Shown here one piece after another: positions 13,300 to 26,743 of a stretch of DNA of 64,000 bases. Location: NCBI GenBank assembly GCA_019843655.1, contig JACDQD010000004.1:15128001-15192000 (forward strand), in the 5' to 3' direction. Position 1 is the first letter of the stretch; each line of letters opens with the position of its first letter. The notes under the pieces are model-generated. The model did no database searches. It was not told the DNA's origin and saw nothing but the letters and a program-made list of their open reading frames with translations. Origin of the DNA: Lethocerus indicus (taxonomy: Eukaryota > Arthropoda > Insecta > Hemiptera > Belostomatidae). The position numbers were made by a program, and so were the translations under genes.

Positions 13300-16200
13300 A
13301 TACGATTGTCTTTACCCCAAAGAAATCGCTATAATCCTCTCTTAAGTTATCCTCCAACCATCCCATATCCCCCCAACCCCCCTATTGGAAAAATTGGGTA
13401 AAATATTATGAACATCTGATATATAGCTAAGAAACTTTGTAATCACTTTATTATTTATTTATTATTATTTTTCCTACGGAATTATTGATATGTAATAGTC
13501 GATATTAAACAAATGTAGTGATTCAAACTTCCATCCATTCAATTCACATTTCAATTTATATCAGTACATCTGCGGACGGAGGGAAAATTGCGGACAAAAA
13601 AATAATCCCATTTGAACTTTTGTAATAATAACTTGTAGCCTTCAGGCGACTTCATCAGACGCGATTACTCTCGGACAAAACCAGTTTAAATACCTAAAAT
13701 GATTAGGCTCCGATCTCTTCTACTAGACCAGTGGGCAAATCGATTACTTCGGAATTTGCTGTTACACTTTGATTAAACCGATGCGCGGCACTTAGATGCC
13801 ACCCAACTGTATGTATATGAATACCTAGTAAGGCTGGGTAGACGAGATCTATGAAATGACAATAATAATGTTTTACGAGTATCCAGTTATGTATTCGTGT
13901 TCTCGTCAGTTGATGCAGATGACAGCACAAATAACAAGGTCAAAAACCGGTTTAATGCGCGCTAATGAGTTACTTGGAACATGAGAGGGAAAGGGTGGGA
14001 GGGAGAGAAAACAGGAGGGACAGAGGTGGTCAGTTATGTTTTGAAATGTTCAAGTCTCTGTGACTTGACTTCCTCCAATCAGTTTTTATTGACAAGAAAT
14101 CTGTATTACTAGACTTCTTTTATGTATCTTTCAGGTGCTATGGATAACAGTAATATTTAAGGGCATTTGAAAATGGAATATTTCATAAGTTTGAACCTGG
14201 ACTATATCTTAACTTTTAGATGAAACGGAAAAAATCGATTCAGTTTATCCTTGTTGATAATTAGCGATATGTCAAAGAGTATAAAATATTTCTATAAATT
14301 CGGCAAATAACCTAAAATTGTAACTCTGTTTGCCCTTCCCGAAATACATCGATGCTTCCTACATCGGTATTGATAATTTGTTTTGGAATTTGGAAAAAAA
14401 TTCATTCTCAGGAAGAGATAAACATGCGGCCCCTTGACATTAAACTGTTTCCCACACACTTACTCAAATAAAGGGTTCTCTTATTGCTCCGTTGTTCGAG
14501 ATAATGGCACCGAAGGTTTAATCGGTATATAACACAAACGGCGGGGAATGACTCACAAGGATGAAGGATCACGTCTATTGCGTCTGACTTCTTACTTCCA
14601 TTGTATTCCGCTGAGTTTCTTAACAGCTTCCAGACTACACACCACGGTCAGAGGGAGGGATGCCATCACGTACTAACCACCTCTCTATCTCTCACTCTTC
14701 CTCTTTCTCATTACGTTAATAATTCCATAATAATAATAAATTCCATAACAACGGAAAGATTCGTCAAAATGAAATGGCATTGCCCTCCGAAAGTTTCAAT
14801 ACATAATTACGTGTAGAGAACAGTAACAGAAAACGTATTGATTCTCATGACAACGAAAGGACTAAAGCGGATACCACATTGAACTGAATAATAGAATTTG
14901 TATTAACTAATACATTCATTGTAATTCATTATTCAGAATATAGAAAAATTGGTGCCGTTCATCTCATTAAATACAATATAATTATCAAGAATAGAATCAT
15001 ATTTTGGCAAAAACAACAACAAGTGATGATTTCTTATGTTCAGGCCAATATATTTCTTTAACCAAAACTGTATTTTGTGGTTTTATCACTGTGCTCTAGC
15101 CGTATGATTGTATTCTTTTCGAATTGAATCTGAACTAAATCACGAAAATATTGCAATAGTATTTGAATGGAAGACAGAGAATGATGCCGCACAGTGCGTC
15201 GGTGTGCGTGAAAGTATGAAAGAAGGGTTTGTCCACTTGAATGAAGTTGGTTGAGGACGTTGCTACCAAGAGTGGTTCTACTTCGTGACCAGCCATCTAT
15301 TAATGTGTCTACCTGCTGTTTGTGAAGCGCGTCTCACTCTCTATAACCGCTTAAATAACTAAACTCTGTACTCACATTTAATGCGCCCCTTCATCGATAT
15401 TTCAGATACACTCCTCACTTTTATTGTTCAGGTCGTAGAATCCCGAAAAAATTAAATGGTGTAATTTAACTGGATGACTAACAGAGTAAGCTCTTGCAGC
15501 TTTTACGTTTGCGCTTATTATAACACTGAGTACTCCGCTATCATTTCTGGACCAACAAGAGAACATTTCTGATATAGAAACTGGTATATCAGTCATTGTG
15601 GATTACGAATCCCTGTTTCTGGGCCAGAAACGTGCTGGCATGTCTTAACATTTACTTCAGGCATTCGTAAAATACAAAATATTGAATTCCCCCGTGAATA
15701 TCTCCCTATTGAATCTCCCCTGGCATAGATCCCTTAGGATTTACTGCATACAAGACAATTAAAAAAATATACTAAATAAAATACTAAATTAAATAAAATT
15801 TGATCACGAAAAGTCATAGGCCTTATTAGAATAAGTCCTTGCTTAGTAGCATTTAACGGGGCTTACAGACTGTTATCGTTCATGTTACATGCAACGTATG
15901 AAAGAATCATTGTTGAAGTAGACAAAATGTTCTGTTTTTATTAATTAGAATTCAAAATTAAATAATCAAAATAAACTCTTTCTCTGCACATATTATATTC
16001 GATCTAACCTTACATAAGACTTTTTTAAATACATAATACAATTTCAAAATTTCACAACAATTTAATTTAAGTAAAAACTGATATACCAAATCTTCGGCGA
16101 TATTGTTCACGACCCCTTACAAAGTGCACAATGGCAAAAAAGGTTTCAGCATGAGACTGCGCGTAGAGTTGGTTAAAGTATTAAAACTTCTACTTGTTGA

Positions 16201-17320
16201 AATCATAAAAGGCTAATGGAAACAGAAACGGAAAAAACGAACGAGACAAGAATAAGGAGAAGGCAAAAGAGAATGAGTGGAAAGAGACCTATTGCTCTTT
16301 GATCTGTGACCCTTGAGGGAGTGTGCGCGTGTGCGGTACACACTGTACTCTACTGAAGGCCACACAATATAATACACAACTATAAACTATAAATACGGAA
16401 TGCCACAATAATCTCGTGCGTTAATCTGCAGGAGATAATATTAATAATTCGGAAATTATAACCAAAAAACAATAATACTAATTTGAACACCAATAGCTCT
16501 TTTTTGACTGAACACTCCTTTTTAATGGGTTTATTCGTTTTAGCGGAAATAATTTTCCAGATAATTATCGACATACAGATTAACTATATTGGATATCAAG
16601 TATAAATCAATAAGGAACTGGCGTATGTAAAATAAAGTATTTCGTAATAGAGGTTATTCAGATTATTCTCTCCCCGAAGTGACTCTACAAAGAGCGTAGA
16701 AAGAAATGAGGGGTGAGTGGACCTCTGACCCAGCGGTTCAGGGTCTGAACCCCCACTCCCTCCTTCCTGCCACTCCTGTGACGTCACCACAATAGACCAT
16801 CCAACCAGAATAGATAGAATGACCCGGCGTCCCCTCTGACCCCTCACATACATTATCTCCTCCTCCCTATACAATCATTGACATTAGACCATAAAACAAA
16901 AGTTTCTCTTCGCATCAAACATTATTCCCGACGGGCATTTCCTTAGATACAATTACAGTCTATAATTCGAAGCGAACAAAAAAATAAGTTATTAGAACTA
17001 TAGGAAGCGACTGGGTTTAGGAGCCAATTCTCATAACATTTGACCTAAGGTTCATATCATGACTATATTTTTAATATACAAGTTAGTAGAGGCTGAGAAG
17101 GTAACATTTATGGTTTCCGCTTTATTAGACCTCATTTGGCAATGTTTATGTTTACAGCCTTAGAGGATGAAAGGGTACCGTTTATTTGTGCAGCTTTATT
17201 AAACCTCGTCTATCCTTTGTCCTCGAGGGGGATAGGCCCACCGAGCGAGAGCTCGTGGTAACATCTCACCTTGTATAATTTTGTGTTACCTAATTGTATT
17301 TGTTTTTTGAAAAGTGAAAT
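13300..17320. other. Non-coding, nothing recognised
   Basis: AT-rich, CpG-normal, without a convincing exon; open frames are short and of random composition. Confidence 0.5.
16779..16786. promoter_or_regulatory. Perfect CRE palindrome TGACGTCA
   Basis: A full CREB/ATF consensus site in a locally GC-rich 200-bp stretch (16,660-16,860). No exon is visible nearby, so it may be chance. Confidence 0.2.
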
Positions 17321-17329
17321 CTCTCTCCC

Positions 17330-17560
17330 GCCGAAAATAGCTGGTGCCGTAACCCGGGATCATTAGATTTGGAGATGATTTACCACACCCACAAGCAATG
17401 ACAGAGATAATTCGGGAACACATCAAGGATATGGTAAAACAGGGAATAATTAGGAAGGCGACATCGCCATTTTCTAGCCCGTTATGGTAATACCAATGAA
17501 GATAGGGGCAAATGGGGTTCAGAGATATAGGGTAGTGGTATACCACCCTACTATAGCATG
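17330..17560 (+). pseudogene. Ty3/gypsy retrotransposon relic (start of reverse transcriptase)
   Basis: From 17,389 the plus strand reads an RT N-terminal segment with HIKDMVKQGIIRKATSPFSS and PLW, the gypsy-class pattern of a helix followed by GII-R-TSPF-SPLW. At 17,488 there is an in-frame stop; a related downstream segment (MKIGANGVQRYRVVV) continues in the next frame, so one base has been lost. No LTRs, gag, protease or integrase seen; it is a short dead fragment. Confidence 0.7.
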
Positions 17561-17569
17561 ATCATTTGG

Positions 17570-20500
17570 ATAGATTTAATAGTTTAATAGTCAAGTATTG
17601 TTTTATGGCGCATAAAAAATTGATATTTCACTCAATGGTTTTAGTAGAACGTAGATGAGGCTCTTTGTAATGAATCTTTATTGATAAGACTCCACCAGTA
17701 TTATGCATTATATCGCACCGAAGAATTTACCCACTATTACGTTATTTTCGATTTTACTGCACTAATGGCGTCTGATTGACTTTTGACATAACAACAAGGC
17801 GTTTGTCGCCTGAAATTCCAAGTGTCGTGGCATTTACAGAGACCCGCCAACGAAGCAAAGTCAGATACGGGTCCAGATATAATAAAGTACCTAATGTTAA
17901 AGTTCAATTTAAGTTCAATGCCGCACGGCCGATTTAACCTCTTTCTTATTCAACTACCTGTTAGGCCGGCCTACACTTAACAACGCCGACTAACCAGTAA
18001 TGAAATTTGTAAAGCTGAAAATATCTCTTTCGCCTTATTCGATTTTAAAACATACCACATAATAGAGTTCGCGATGAATCAATAAATTTGGTACTTAAAT
18101 ATTAATGGGGACCTCGGTGGTTCAGGTTAGAATATTTAGCGGGTTTAAGTGGAATCAATTAACAGCGTTATAGTAAAAAAATTAATTTTGTATTTCTGTA
18201 AACAATTTAAAATGTAACAGAAGTTATCCTTTTATTTAAGGATAGATCAGTAGCACAGATCTATGTTGAGCACAATTTGTTGGGTTTTTTAAAAAAATTT
18301 TATTGAAACCTTGGACAAACATTCTTGGAACCCCTCCTCCTTTTTTCTTGGACTGAAATTCTTGTCAGTAATTTCTATATAAAATATTTGTATATTTATT
18401 TAGTAAGTTATATTTCTTTTTTAATATTATTTAAATCCGATTTACAATTTTTCTCACTTCTAATGCTTGTCCATGAGAATCGCGGACACCGTATTACCTA
18501 ACTAACCATGTTTAAGAAAGTGCTACATACACACACGCAAACCGTTGTTTCGTGTGTGGGTGAGACAGGGGGTGATGTATATCTCATGTGGGAAGGCTGG
18601 AGTAAGTGGCATTAAAGGACAAGCAAGCAGGTTACCTTGCAAGGTTATGGACCAGCCCGTGTGTTACTGTGTGTAGCTGTACCTTTTAGCCCGATACTAT
18701 TACAATATCTGATAGGTTCGCATTCCAAGGTTGCAGGACACGAACGGACGTAAACACGCCCGTCCACGCTCATAACCCCCTGTTGCCACACATGCATTTT
18801 ATAGACATTTGAGAATATTTAAGCATGTCTTATTTTAAACTATGGAGGGGCTCTAGACAAATAGCTTAAGGCGACTGCATTTATTATCATAAATTTAATT
18901 CCCACAAGCGCTAACATAGCCCCGTACCCTACTTCCTCCCCAATGTAGAATAAAATGTCATATTCCCTCTTTTTGGGGTAGGTGGTCCATATCGACAGCA
19001 CAAACAATATTATTATTCTACATAATAAAACAAATTTCAAGAATATCTGCTACAAATTAAATGTTGCTTAATTCACCAAGTGTGCGTCGCTGCTTCTTAT
19101 ACTTCCTCTTAAAGGCAAACACAGGCTGGGACACGCACAAACACGGGTATATACATCATTATACGTATATACTCCTCTCCCATATTCCCCTTCCCGTTTC
19201 TTCTTGCCCATCTTCGCTTGCCTCCTAGTTATTATGATCGATTTGAGATAGTGGGTATAATATAATATATATCCTAAAACCTGTTATTCTAGTTTCGGAT
19301 TGAGTGGACGCGTTGTAGTGGCGGCCGCCGCACTCGCACGTTCACCCAACCATGTTCCATTATTAGATGAATCCCTCAAACACACCCTTCTTCCCTTTAT
19401 TGACTCTTATACGTCCGTAGATGTTCAGTTCAGTAGGCCTACAGTAACAACGAGAATACGATTGTTTAGTCAAACAAACAATCGTCAAACAAATGAAAAT
19501 TTACCCTGGAGTTTATTGTCCTGCATTTTTAAAAATAATTGACACTTCGCCTATTTAAAATAAGAACACGTTGAAGGAATCAGCTGATCATGTCGAAACA
19601 CCCTTTAATTTGTCAATATCTCATTTATACACAGCTTGAATTATAGAGTATGATTATAAAGTTATATATGTGACATTTAATACCAATAAACCATGTTTAA
19701 ATATGAACAGAATATGAGTCAATAGAAAAGATTGGATTGAGAACGAGCTTGCACCTACCAGTTCCCTCTGCGAAGCATGACTGTTAAGATGTCTCAAGCG
19801 GTGCCAGTAAAGTTTTTGTAAATATGTGGCATGACAATTGTAGTTTTATTTAGAATAGTTGTAATTTGCCTTTTAAATTAATAAGTTACTTTCCACTTAA
19901 ACATTCGCTGTATTTTTCACCCTATTATACCGCTTTGGATAACAGTTATTATTAGTCGGTACCTAGGCTACGTTTTGCTTTGAAATTTCAGTAGTTGTTA
20001 ATATCAGTAGTATTCATTCGGGTTTAATACCATCCTAATGTAAAATATAGCTACTAGGATTAGAATGATCTTCGGTCGCCTCGTTTAGCGATAGGATTAG
20101 AATATGAAAAGAAATTTGAATTAACGAGGAGAATTGAAGAAAATGTAATAAAGGCGGGGGCTAGTATGAAGGTTAGTAATTGATCTGGTTTATCTGCTTC
20201 TATTGAGAGCAGCGGCAGGAATAGCAGCGGCTCCTCTGATTATAATAACGATGAGGATGAAGTGTAGGTGGGGGTGCTCACCTTGAACTTGCTAAGAAAC
20301 CGAGAGCACCCACTTAGACCAGTAGTCAAACTCTGTATACGTAGAAAGCAGTTTCTACAATAACACTCACTGCTGACTTGCTGCTCAGAGCGTAATACAT
20401 ATGTAAGCCTTTAGGAAAGTTTGTCTGAAACACCTTGTCCACGTCTGCGCGACAGCCCAAGTGCCTAAGTATCTTACTATATTACTGACGAAACACCGAA

Positions 20501-21390
20501 ACCGGTCTGGCTCAAGACAGTGAAGTCATCATATCAGCTTAAAAGGCAGTGATACTGACAAGAAGCCGAAACTGGTTTAGCTTGGAAGTATTTTTCACGG
20601 ATGGTATAATATTTCGGGTAGGTGAAACGATTTTCAGTGGGTGGGGCGTGGACGTGGATACGCGGGAGGTAGTGTGCCGACGACTCGTACCGAGCCAGAA
20701 GCAATGGAGTCGGAAGATTCATTCTCTCTGTTTTGTTCTCGCCCTCTCTCCTTCCAAATAAAAACAGCGGGAATAATCGATTTTGTCGTATGGTACCGTG
20801 TTCAATTTGAAAGGGGACGAGGATGTCTAGGAAGAGACGGCGGCCGCCAGGCGTGCGGGGTCAACCGAAGAAAATACACCGAGAACTCCTATTCTCTTTT
20901 GGGATCACGGCATTCCGAAACTGCTCCACTCGCAGAATGTCTGGGAAAAGCCCTAGAAGGAACTTTTATTTTTTCGTTCTTTATCCTCCACGGTTCCAAT
21001 TTGAAGAAAACAGCTGCGCTAGCTTTATCCGACACAGCCATTACGCTATATTATTTCTTATTAGAAATGCGTGACTATTTGACCTAAAACTAGCGTAATG
21101 AGCTGTTTCCCGTAGAAATAAAAGAAAGGACGCCTTTGGTTTGCGAAGGTTAGATGAGTGCGTGCACAGATAAATTATGGAAGACTCTTGCAGGTCAAAA
21201 TGGCGTAACATGAAGTTGTGGCGTTAATTTGAAATATGATCGTTCCGACTGCACTAAGCTTGACTAAGTAAGAAATTTCCTGCATATATGCTGAGAATTA
21301 CAAAAATATAATTATAATTTATAAATATAGTGGATAAGGTAAACAATAATACTAACACAACAAATTTTAAAAATAAATCTCACGATAATT
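17570..21390. other. Non-coding, no gene recognised
   Basis: Contains the two motif copies near 20.5 kb. GC-rich open frames at 20.64-21.09 kb overlap in two registers and show no recognisable domain. Confidence 0.45.
20487..20590 (+). repeat. Two diverged copies of the CCGAAACCGGTCTAGC motif
   Basis: Two copies about 65 nt apart in direct orientation, each preceded by a CTGAC-like segment (ACTGACGAAACACCG and ACTGACAAGAAGCCG). A third, inverted copy lies near 11.2 kb. The spacing suggests a local duplication within an older repeat. Confidence 0.5.
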
Positions 21391-21399
21391 TCAACCCAA

Positions 21400-22070
21400 G
21401 CATCTTACGAGAGTATTCGTAATTTCTGACCGTTAAAAGTGTCCTTGTGGCGAAACTGAAAATTTGGAACATCCTCTAGTTTGTCGGCTTTACGCTCAAG
21501 ATAGACGAGATCTGGTTTCCAAGGTCGGCTGTAGAGCTCGGCCTATCCGATCTTAAGCTATACATCGTTCTATGGACCCCTGGGCGCCTTCAGGACTTGT
21601 CCATTTTTGGTTCTTCGGAGGACCCCTTCATAGTAGTCTGACGAACCAGAATGGTTAATAGCAAACAAGGTGTGTGCTTTGCAAACAGACGCCTAATTGT
21701 CCAGGTGAGCCCGGACAGAGCTATCATGAGCCCGTTAACAGTAAGTGTCCCAGCCAATCGAGCCACACTGTACAGTCAATCAAGTGGAACGCGAAAACGC
21801 CTGTTTTATCTCCGCCCCGAGATTGCGACAATGCGCCCCAATATCATCAGCCTTCCGACTTACATCCGGATCATCTAACTGATGATGGGAGGGGTGGACG
21901 ACTGCCTATCTCGATAAAGCCCTCAACCCGCTGATTCTCTCCCAGGACAACAGCATTGTAATCGTTCAAATACGATCTAATAAGCGTGAACAGATTACCG
22001 GAACATATAGCCTGTCTCTCAAACTGGCCAATATACTTGGCCACCGTGACGAATAAATAAATAAATTTAA
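21400..22070 (+). pseudogene. Non-LTR (LINE) retrotransposon 3' remnant
   Basis: At 21,440 the frame reads CPCGETENLEHPLVCRLYAQ, the C-x-C-x7-H-x3-C zinc knuckle found at the end of jockey/I/R1-type LINE polymerases. It has stops just upstream and downstream. About 600 nt later a GAATAAATAAATAAAT tail at 22,050 or so resembles the simple-repeat 3' end of such elements. The clade and borders are uncertain. Confidence 0.5.
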
Positions 22071-22362
22071 ATATTAAATAAATATAATAAACAACGCCCG
22101 CCTTTAAGCTGGACTAATTGCAACCCATCTTGGGGTTTCTCAAGGCTTTCGATTCTAGTGAAGTTAAACTTTTCCTTAAACAATGTATAGAACTAGACAC
22201 GATTGATGAATCTAGAGTGGTTCGCTAATGCCGCTAATGTTGAGGGATTGTTTCATTCCGGGAGTTTTGACTCAAACAGGATAAAATTGAGTATTATAGA
22301 TTAAGTAGTATAGGTTTACGTGTGCGTAACTGAATTTGTTATCACGCTGTGTTGTTCAATTG

Positions 22363-22366
<4 letters not shown>

Positions 22367-22422
<56 letters not shown>
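22367..22422. repeat. (AT)n microsatellite
   Basis: Pure run of 28 AT units in non-coding sequence. Confidence 0.95.
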
Positions 22423-22424
<2 letters not shown>

Positions 22425-22429
22425 CAGGC

Positions 22430-24011
22430 GTCATACACTGGCCCTTATGACTTCAATATAAATTATTTAATAACGTTAACACTAGTACAGAGTACACTAA
22501 TCTAGTGTATACATCAGTTTCGATGAATCGAAGAATCGAAAGATCTCTTCAGGGGTGTATCGTTTGCATATAACAAGACAAATTCTCCATTTACCATTTG
22601 TTCAAAGAAAAGAATACGTGTTCAGTGTTATCTTCATAGTAAAACTTAAATATTCATGTTATTTAAACAGAATCCGAGAAGTGATAAGAATGTGAACTGG
22701 ACAGTCCACCGTTGTTCCTGTTTCCAACAATACAGGTACATAATTAAGTTCCTACATGTGAAAATGTCGCGGTTCTCTTTTAATGTAGGTCGACCTCGAA
22801 ACGTAAAAGAATAAGAAATAAATAGCGTCGTTCAACGTGATATATGTCTACCATTTCATACAACATCCTGCTTGTATATATCATTTAATATAATGCACAA
22901 GGGCAATAAATAACATCGGTCCTACAAATAACAGGCAGGTCCCCCTTCGGATTGATACAGACTATCGGGAATGTCGAGTCAAAACAAAGTCTTAATGCTA
23001 TGAGAATTTATTATGCAAGTTCTAAATCGAGAAAGGAAACGATAATTGCACATAATTGTTGTCTTGAAAAAAGTATATTCAAGCTGCTCGCTGAAGGGAA
23101 GAGCTCATTTATAGCTAAATAATCGTTTCCTGCGAAAACAGCGCTATTCGGAAATTCATAGCCATTTCGCCTTTGTGCCATTTCAATTTATTATTCTGAA
23201 ATTTTGAATTAAAAATTCAAAACGAATTTTTAATTTTTTGCCCGGACATTATGTCTGTGCAGGAGTTGCAGCCCTGAACGTCTCGGCGACACCGGTAGAT
23301 TTAGAGGGGCGCCTACATTCTCCTACATACTAGATCCTCCTTCGAAAAAGGCGTACTGTTACACAAAAAATCTGAAGCACTATTTCAATAACTAATCGTC
23401 GAAGACTGATTCTTTTCTGTTGGAGCTCAGTTACCAGTGAAGCTGATTATTGGAAACAATAAGAAAACTCTTCTCATGGCGCACGCGTGTGCGGCACTGC
23501 GATACTGGGCGTAGCAGAATTAAAGAATATTATTATAACCAGATACTCAATCTGGAGAACAATAATGGTTCAGAAAGATAAGATGGCGCAGTTTAATTCT
23601 ATAGCGCTAAAACTGGTTTCAATTCATTTAATTGAATATTATTTAAGAATTGTAATTGTTCTAATGACGGGAATATAACATTGGAGGTAGATAGATGGAT
23701 TGATTTAAAAAAGAGATAAATTCCCGCGCGAGATTTATATTATTAGAAATCAGATCTCTGATGGACTGATACCCCAAATCGGTTGCACGATTGAAATAAA
23801 ATATATTGAATCCTTTCACCTACCAACGCTTCAATTTAATATATCTATTATTCCCATATTAAACATTTTTCTTTGGCACTCTCCCTTAGATTTACCAATT
23901 GTCGAATTCTTGATATTATGTTTTCTACTATTGTGGTGGTAAATATAATCATTAATCAAACGATGAACAAAAAACAAATTTGTAGTTTAAATTATAAAAT
24001 ATACGTACACT

Positions 24012-24059
<48 letters not shown>

Positions 24060-24320
24060 AATTTATTTAAAATGCAAGTATATACATACTATGAACTAGT
24101 ACTTATAATCGACATAGAAACGACTGTTAGTAGGTTTGTCATCGGATTTCACATATTACGTAGTCTGCTAAAAATCGATGGATACCGCACGACCACAGTG
24201 TTAATAGCCGGAATGGTTCTTATTTATAATTGAAAGTAATGTAGTTTACACACTCTATTCCGAGTAAAATTTTTCTAGTCACTCTTTTAATTTTATTCTC
24301 AAAAGACGTTTTAAACTAAA
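22430..24320. other. Non-coding, nothing recognised
   Basis: AT-rich sequence with one AT microsatellite and no supported exon. Confidence 0.5.
24015..24054. repeat. (AT)n microsatellite
   Basis: Pure AT run of about 20 units. Confidence 0.95.
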
Positions 24321-24323
24321 GGC

Positions 24324-24563
24324 GCAGATATTACGTTGGCGTCGTGTGTTCAGGGCACACTGAGGTCGGCAGTTTGAATCTGCCCGTAGTCCCCATGAAC
24401 GTATTCACCTTCGGGACTCAGCGTGTATTCAGCTACTACAGCTTCCAAGGATCGCTCCGCCCAATCTTCCCGCGTCTGGATCGGATTGAACGGCGGTAAG
24501 TCCATGGAAACCCCTGTTCCCGCAATCGCCGAAGAAGCGTCAACAACCAGCGGCAGATATTAC
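24324..24563 (+). mobile_element. SINE-like insertion with 11-bp target-site duplication
   Basis: The 11-mer GCAGATATTAC occurs at 24,324-24,334 and 24,553-24,563, bracketing 218 bp of CpG-rich DNA unlike its flanks. The 5' part has a degenerate tRNA-like internal promoter: an A-box-like TTGGCGTCGTG and a B-box-like GCAGTTTGAATCTGC about 40 nt later. No coding frame and no clear A tail. A tRNA-derived SINE fits best. Confidence 0.6.
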
Positions 24564-24849
24564 ATTAATTACATACTATTAGAATAGAGATTATTAGATC
24601 TCGCTTGCGGTAACCAAGCCAACCCTTGTTTGTAACGTTCTGCTAAAATGATCATTAAAGCAAGAATATCACTTTCTATAACACGATATTAAAAGCTAAG
24701 GGAAGCTCCTAGCTAGAAGAAGACTCGTTCCCTCTGGGGTATTCACGCGGGAATTATTACATCGAAATACTCTCTCCAACCTGACGGAAATATGGCTTCT
24801 GAAAGTTGGAATTTTGTATCGGCACGAAGATTGCAGGAAGGGGGAGGGG

Positions 24850-25428
24850 TAGTTTGAGTTTCAGCTTAAAATACAGACCGGACAAATTCTTCCCTTTCAC
24901 TCCAAGTTCTTCTGCGTGCGGTTAAAACTGGGCCACTCGGCGAGGCGGACAGATAGAGAGAGATACCCTCATGCCGGCCCACTCTAATTCATCGGACACG
25001 CAGTATCCTCCCACATCGCCCACACCTCTGAGTAGACTGCCAACCTCTGCAGACTCCTCGAACGAAAAGATTCATTCTGTGTTTACACTCCTTGAACGGA
25101 AAGATTCTCATAAATGGTTTAATACGTCGGGGAGTTCCATCCCTCCACCGTATCCCAGTTCCGTTAAGCCCGGATCGGAAGCTCAGAAGGGAGTTTTATA
25201 CATCCGATGCGGGGGAACAGAGGAGCAAAAAAACAAGTTTTCAGAGTACAAGGGGTTTGCGATGCGGGCGAAGGTAAGGCAGCCTAGTGAAGTAGGGCGT
25301 GGACGGTGGCGGTGGCGGGGTCGGAGAGCGTAACCGAGCGATCGATATCCGGGGTTGGGCGCGAAGGGAGGGGACTCAGTGAGGCCCAGGTCGGTGTCCA
25401 CCGCTGGTCGGTCTCAACCCCTTTGGCC
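24850..25428 (+). promoter_or_regulatory. Probable 5' region of the membrane protein gene
   Basis: GC- and CpG-rich DNA leading to the ATG at 25,429. An open frame from 24,971 ends at a strong donor (GCGAAG|gtaagg, 25,273). An acceptor-like cccag at 25,392 would join it in frame to the main start, so an upstream coding or 5' UTR exon with a 119-nt intron is possible but unproven. Confidence 0.35.
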
Positions 25429-25932
25429 ATGTCGTCGCTGAGCACGCTCAACAGGTCCCTGTTCTACGCAGCCACTCTCCTGCTCCTGGTCTACCTCGCC
25501 TACTACGCCGTCCTCCGGTGGGAACCCGCCCCCGGTCCGGAAGAGGCCCGCACCGCCGACGGAGACCAATCGAAAGACAACGATAATTACTGCGGCATGT
25601 GTCTGACTATTGGGGATGGACGCAACTCGAGTTCCGCAGCATCGGACTCGCGCTGCCTCTCGGGCTACGCCCTGATCAAGATACTGTACGACAAATGCGG
25701 GAGGCCGGGTCCCGCCCCTCCCCCTCCCACCATCGAAAAAGACCTGGAAACTCTGCGGGAAGTACTCCACACCCCGGACGAGACCGCTCCCGCTCCCGCC
25801 CCCGCCCCCACCACCAGGCGGTGGTCCTCCAGACCTCAGCTCATCTACCAGATTGTTGTCGTCCTTTTGTTGGTCTCCGTCGCCACCTCTCTCATCGACT
25901 GTTTCAAACAGCGGTACAAATCCTCGCCTCAG
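25429..25932 (+). CDS. Membrane protein gene, exon 1
   Basis: 168 codons from ATG, containing both predicted membrane helices and the cysteine loop, ending KQRYKSSPQ at donor CAG|gtacgc (phase 0). Codon use is GC-rich, unlike the AT-rich surroundings, which supports real coding. Confidence 0.78.
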
Positions 25933-26682
25933 GTACGCCTCCGAACCCCGAACCTTAGTTCGAGAAACCTTAAAAAACATATATGGCCGACCTATGATTT
26001 CATTACCTTTTCGGTTCTATTCGAGTAATTAAAAACAGGTCGTAATGTTCACTTTGTTGTTATTACGTCGAAATAGATCCTAGTACGATATTTTTGTATT
26101 TATCCCATCGTGTTAGGCGTGTCACAGGCGCTCCGAATGTGCTGTTCATTAATCCTTATTTATCATTGTCTCAAGACCGCACGTCTAAATAAGATGGATC
26201 TTCATTGTGGCTTCCGCCTTATGGGAAAGACACTCATTGGGGACGCTAGCCGTGAGAGTATGTTCTTAATGCCTTCAAGTACCTCTGTTGAGTACTTGTT
26301 TAGTGTTATACGTTGGCGTATAATTGTTTTGTATGCAGGGTGCAGTTAATGTGAGCTGAGGCCGTGGGGGTGCTCGACCCACACGGCACTACACCTCTGG
26401 TGAATCCTGCGGGGAATCCTAATAAGGGATGGGAATTAATATAGGAACAAACGCGTGGTTAAATAAAGATCCGTCGTAAATATTTCAATATTTCGGAAGA
26501 AGATAAAACGCTTAGTGGCATAATTCTATCTAACGGCGGAGAGTTGATAAAGTGCAACGCTTTGTGGTCCACCTGTTGGATTGGAAACATTTCATCCTTG
26601 CCATCATTGTATGACAACATTGCGTCTACGATGATTAAATGTGCATTGAACTTACATGCAATAAAATGTTTGTACACACACA

Positions 26683-26743
<61 letters not shown>

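Noticed and set aside
20641..21087. 148-codon plus-strand frame
   Set aside because: Overlaps a second equally long frame, no recognised motif and no ATG context; likely chance in a GC-richer block.
25414..25980. 188-codon minus-strand frame opposite the membrane protein gene
   Set aside because: GC-rich antisense shadow; Gly/Arg-rich composition and no domain, while the sense frame has membrane helices and matching splice phases.
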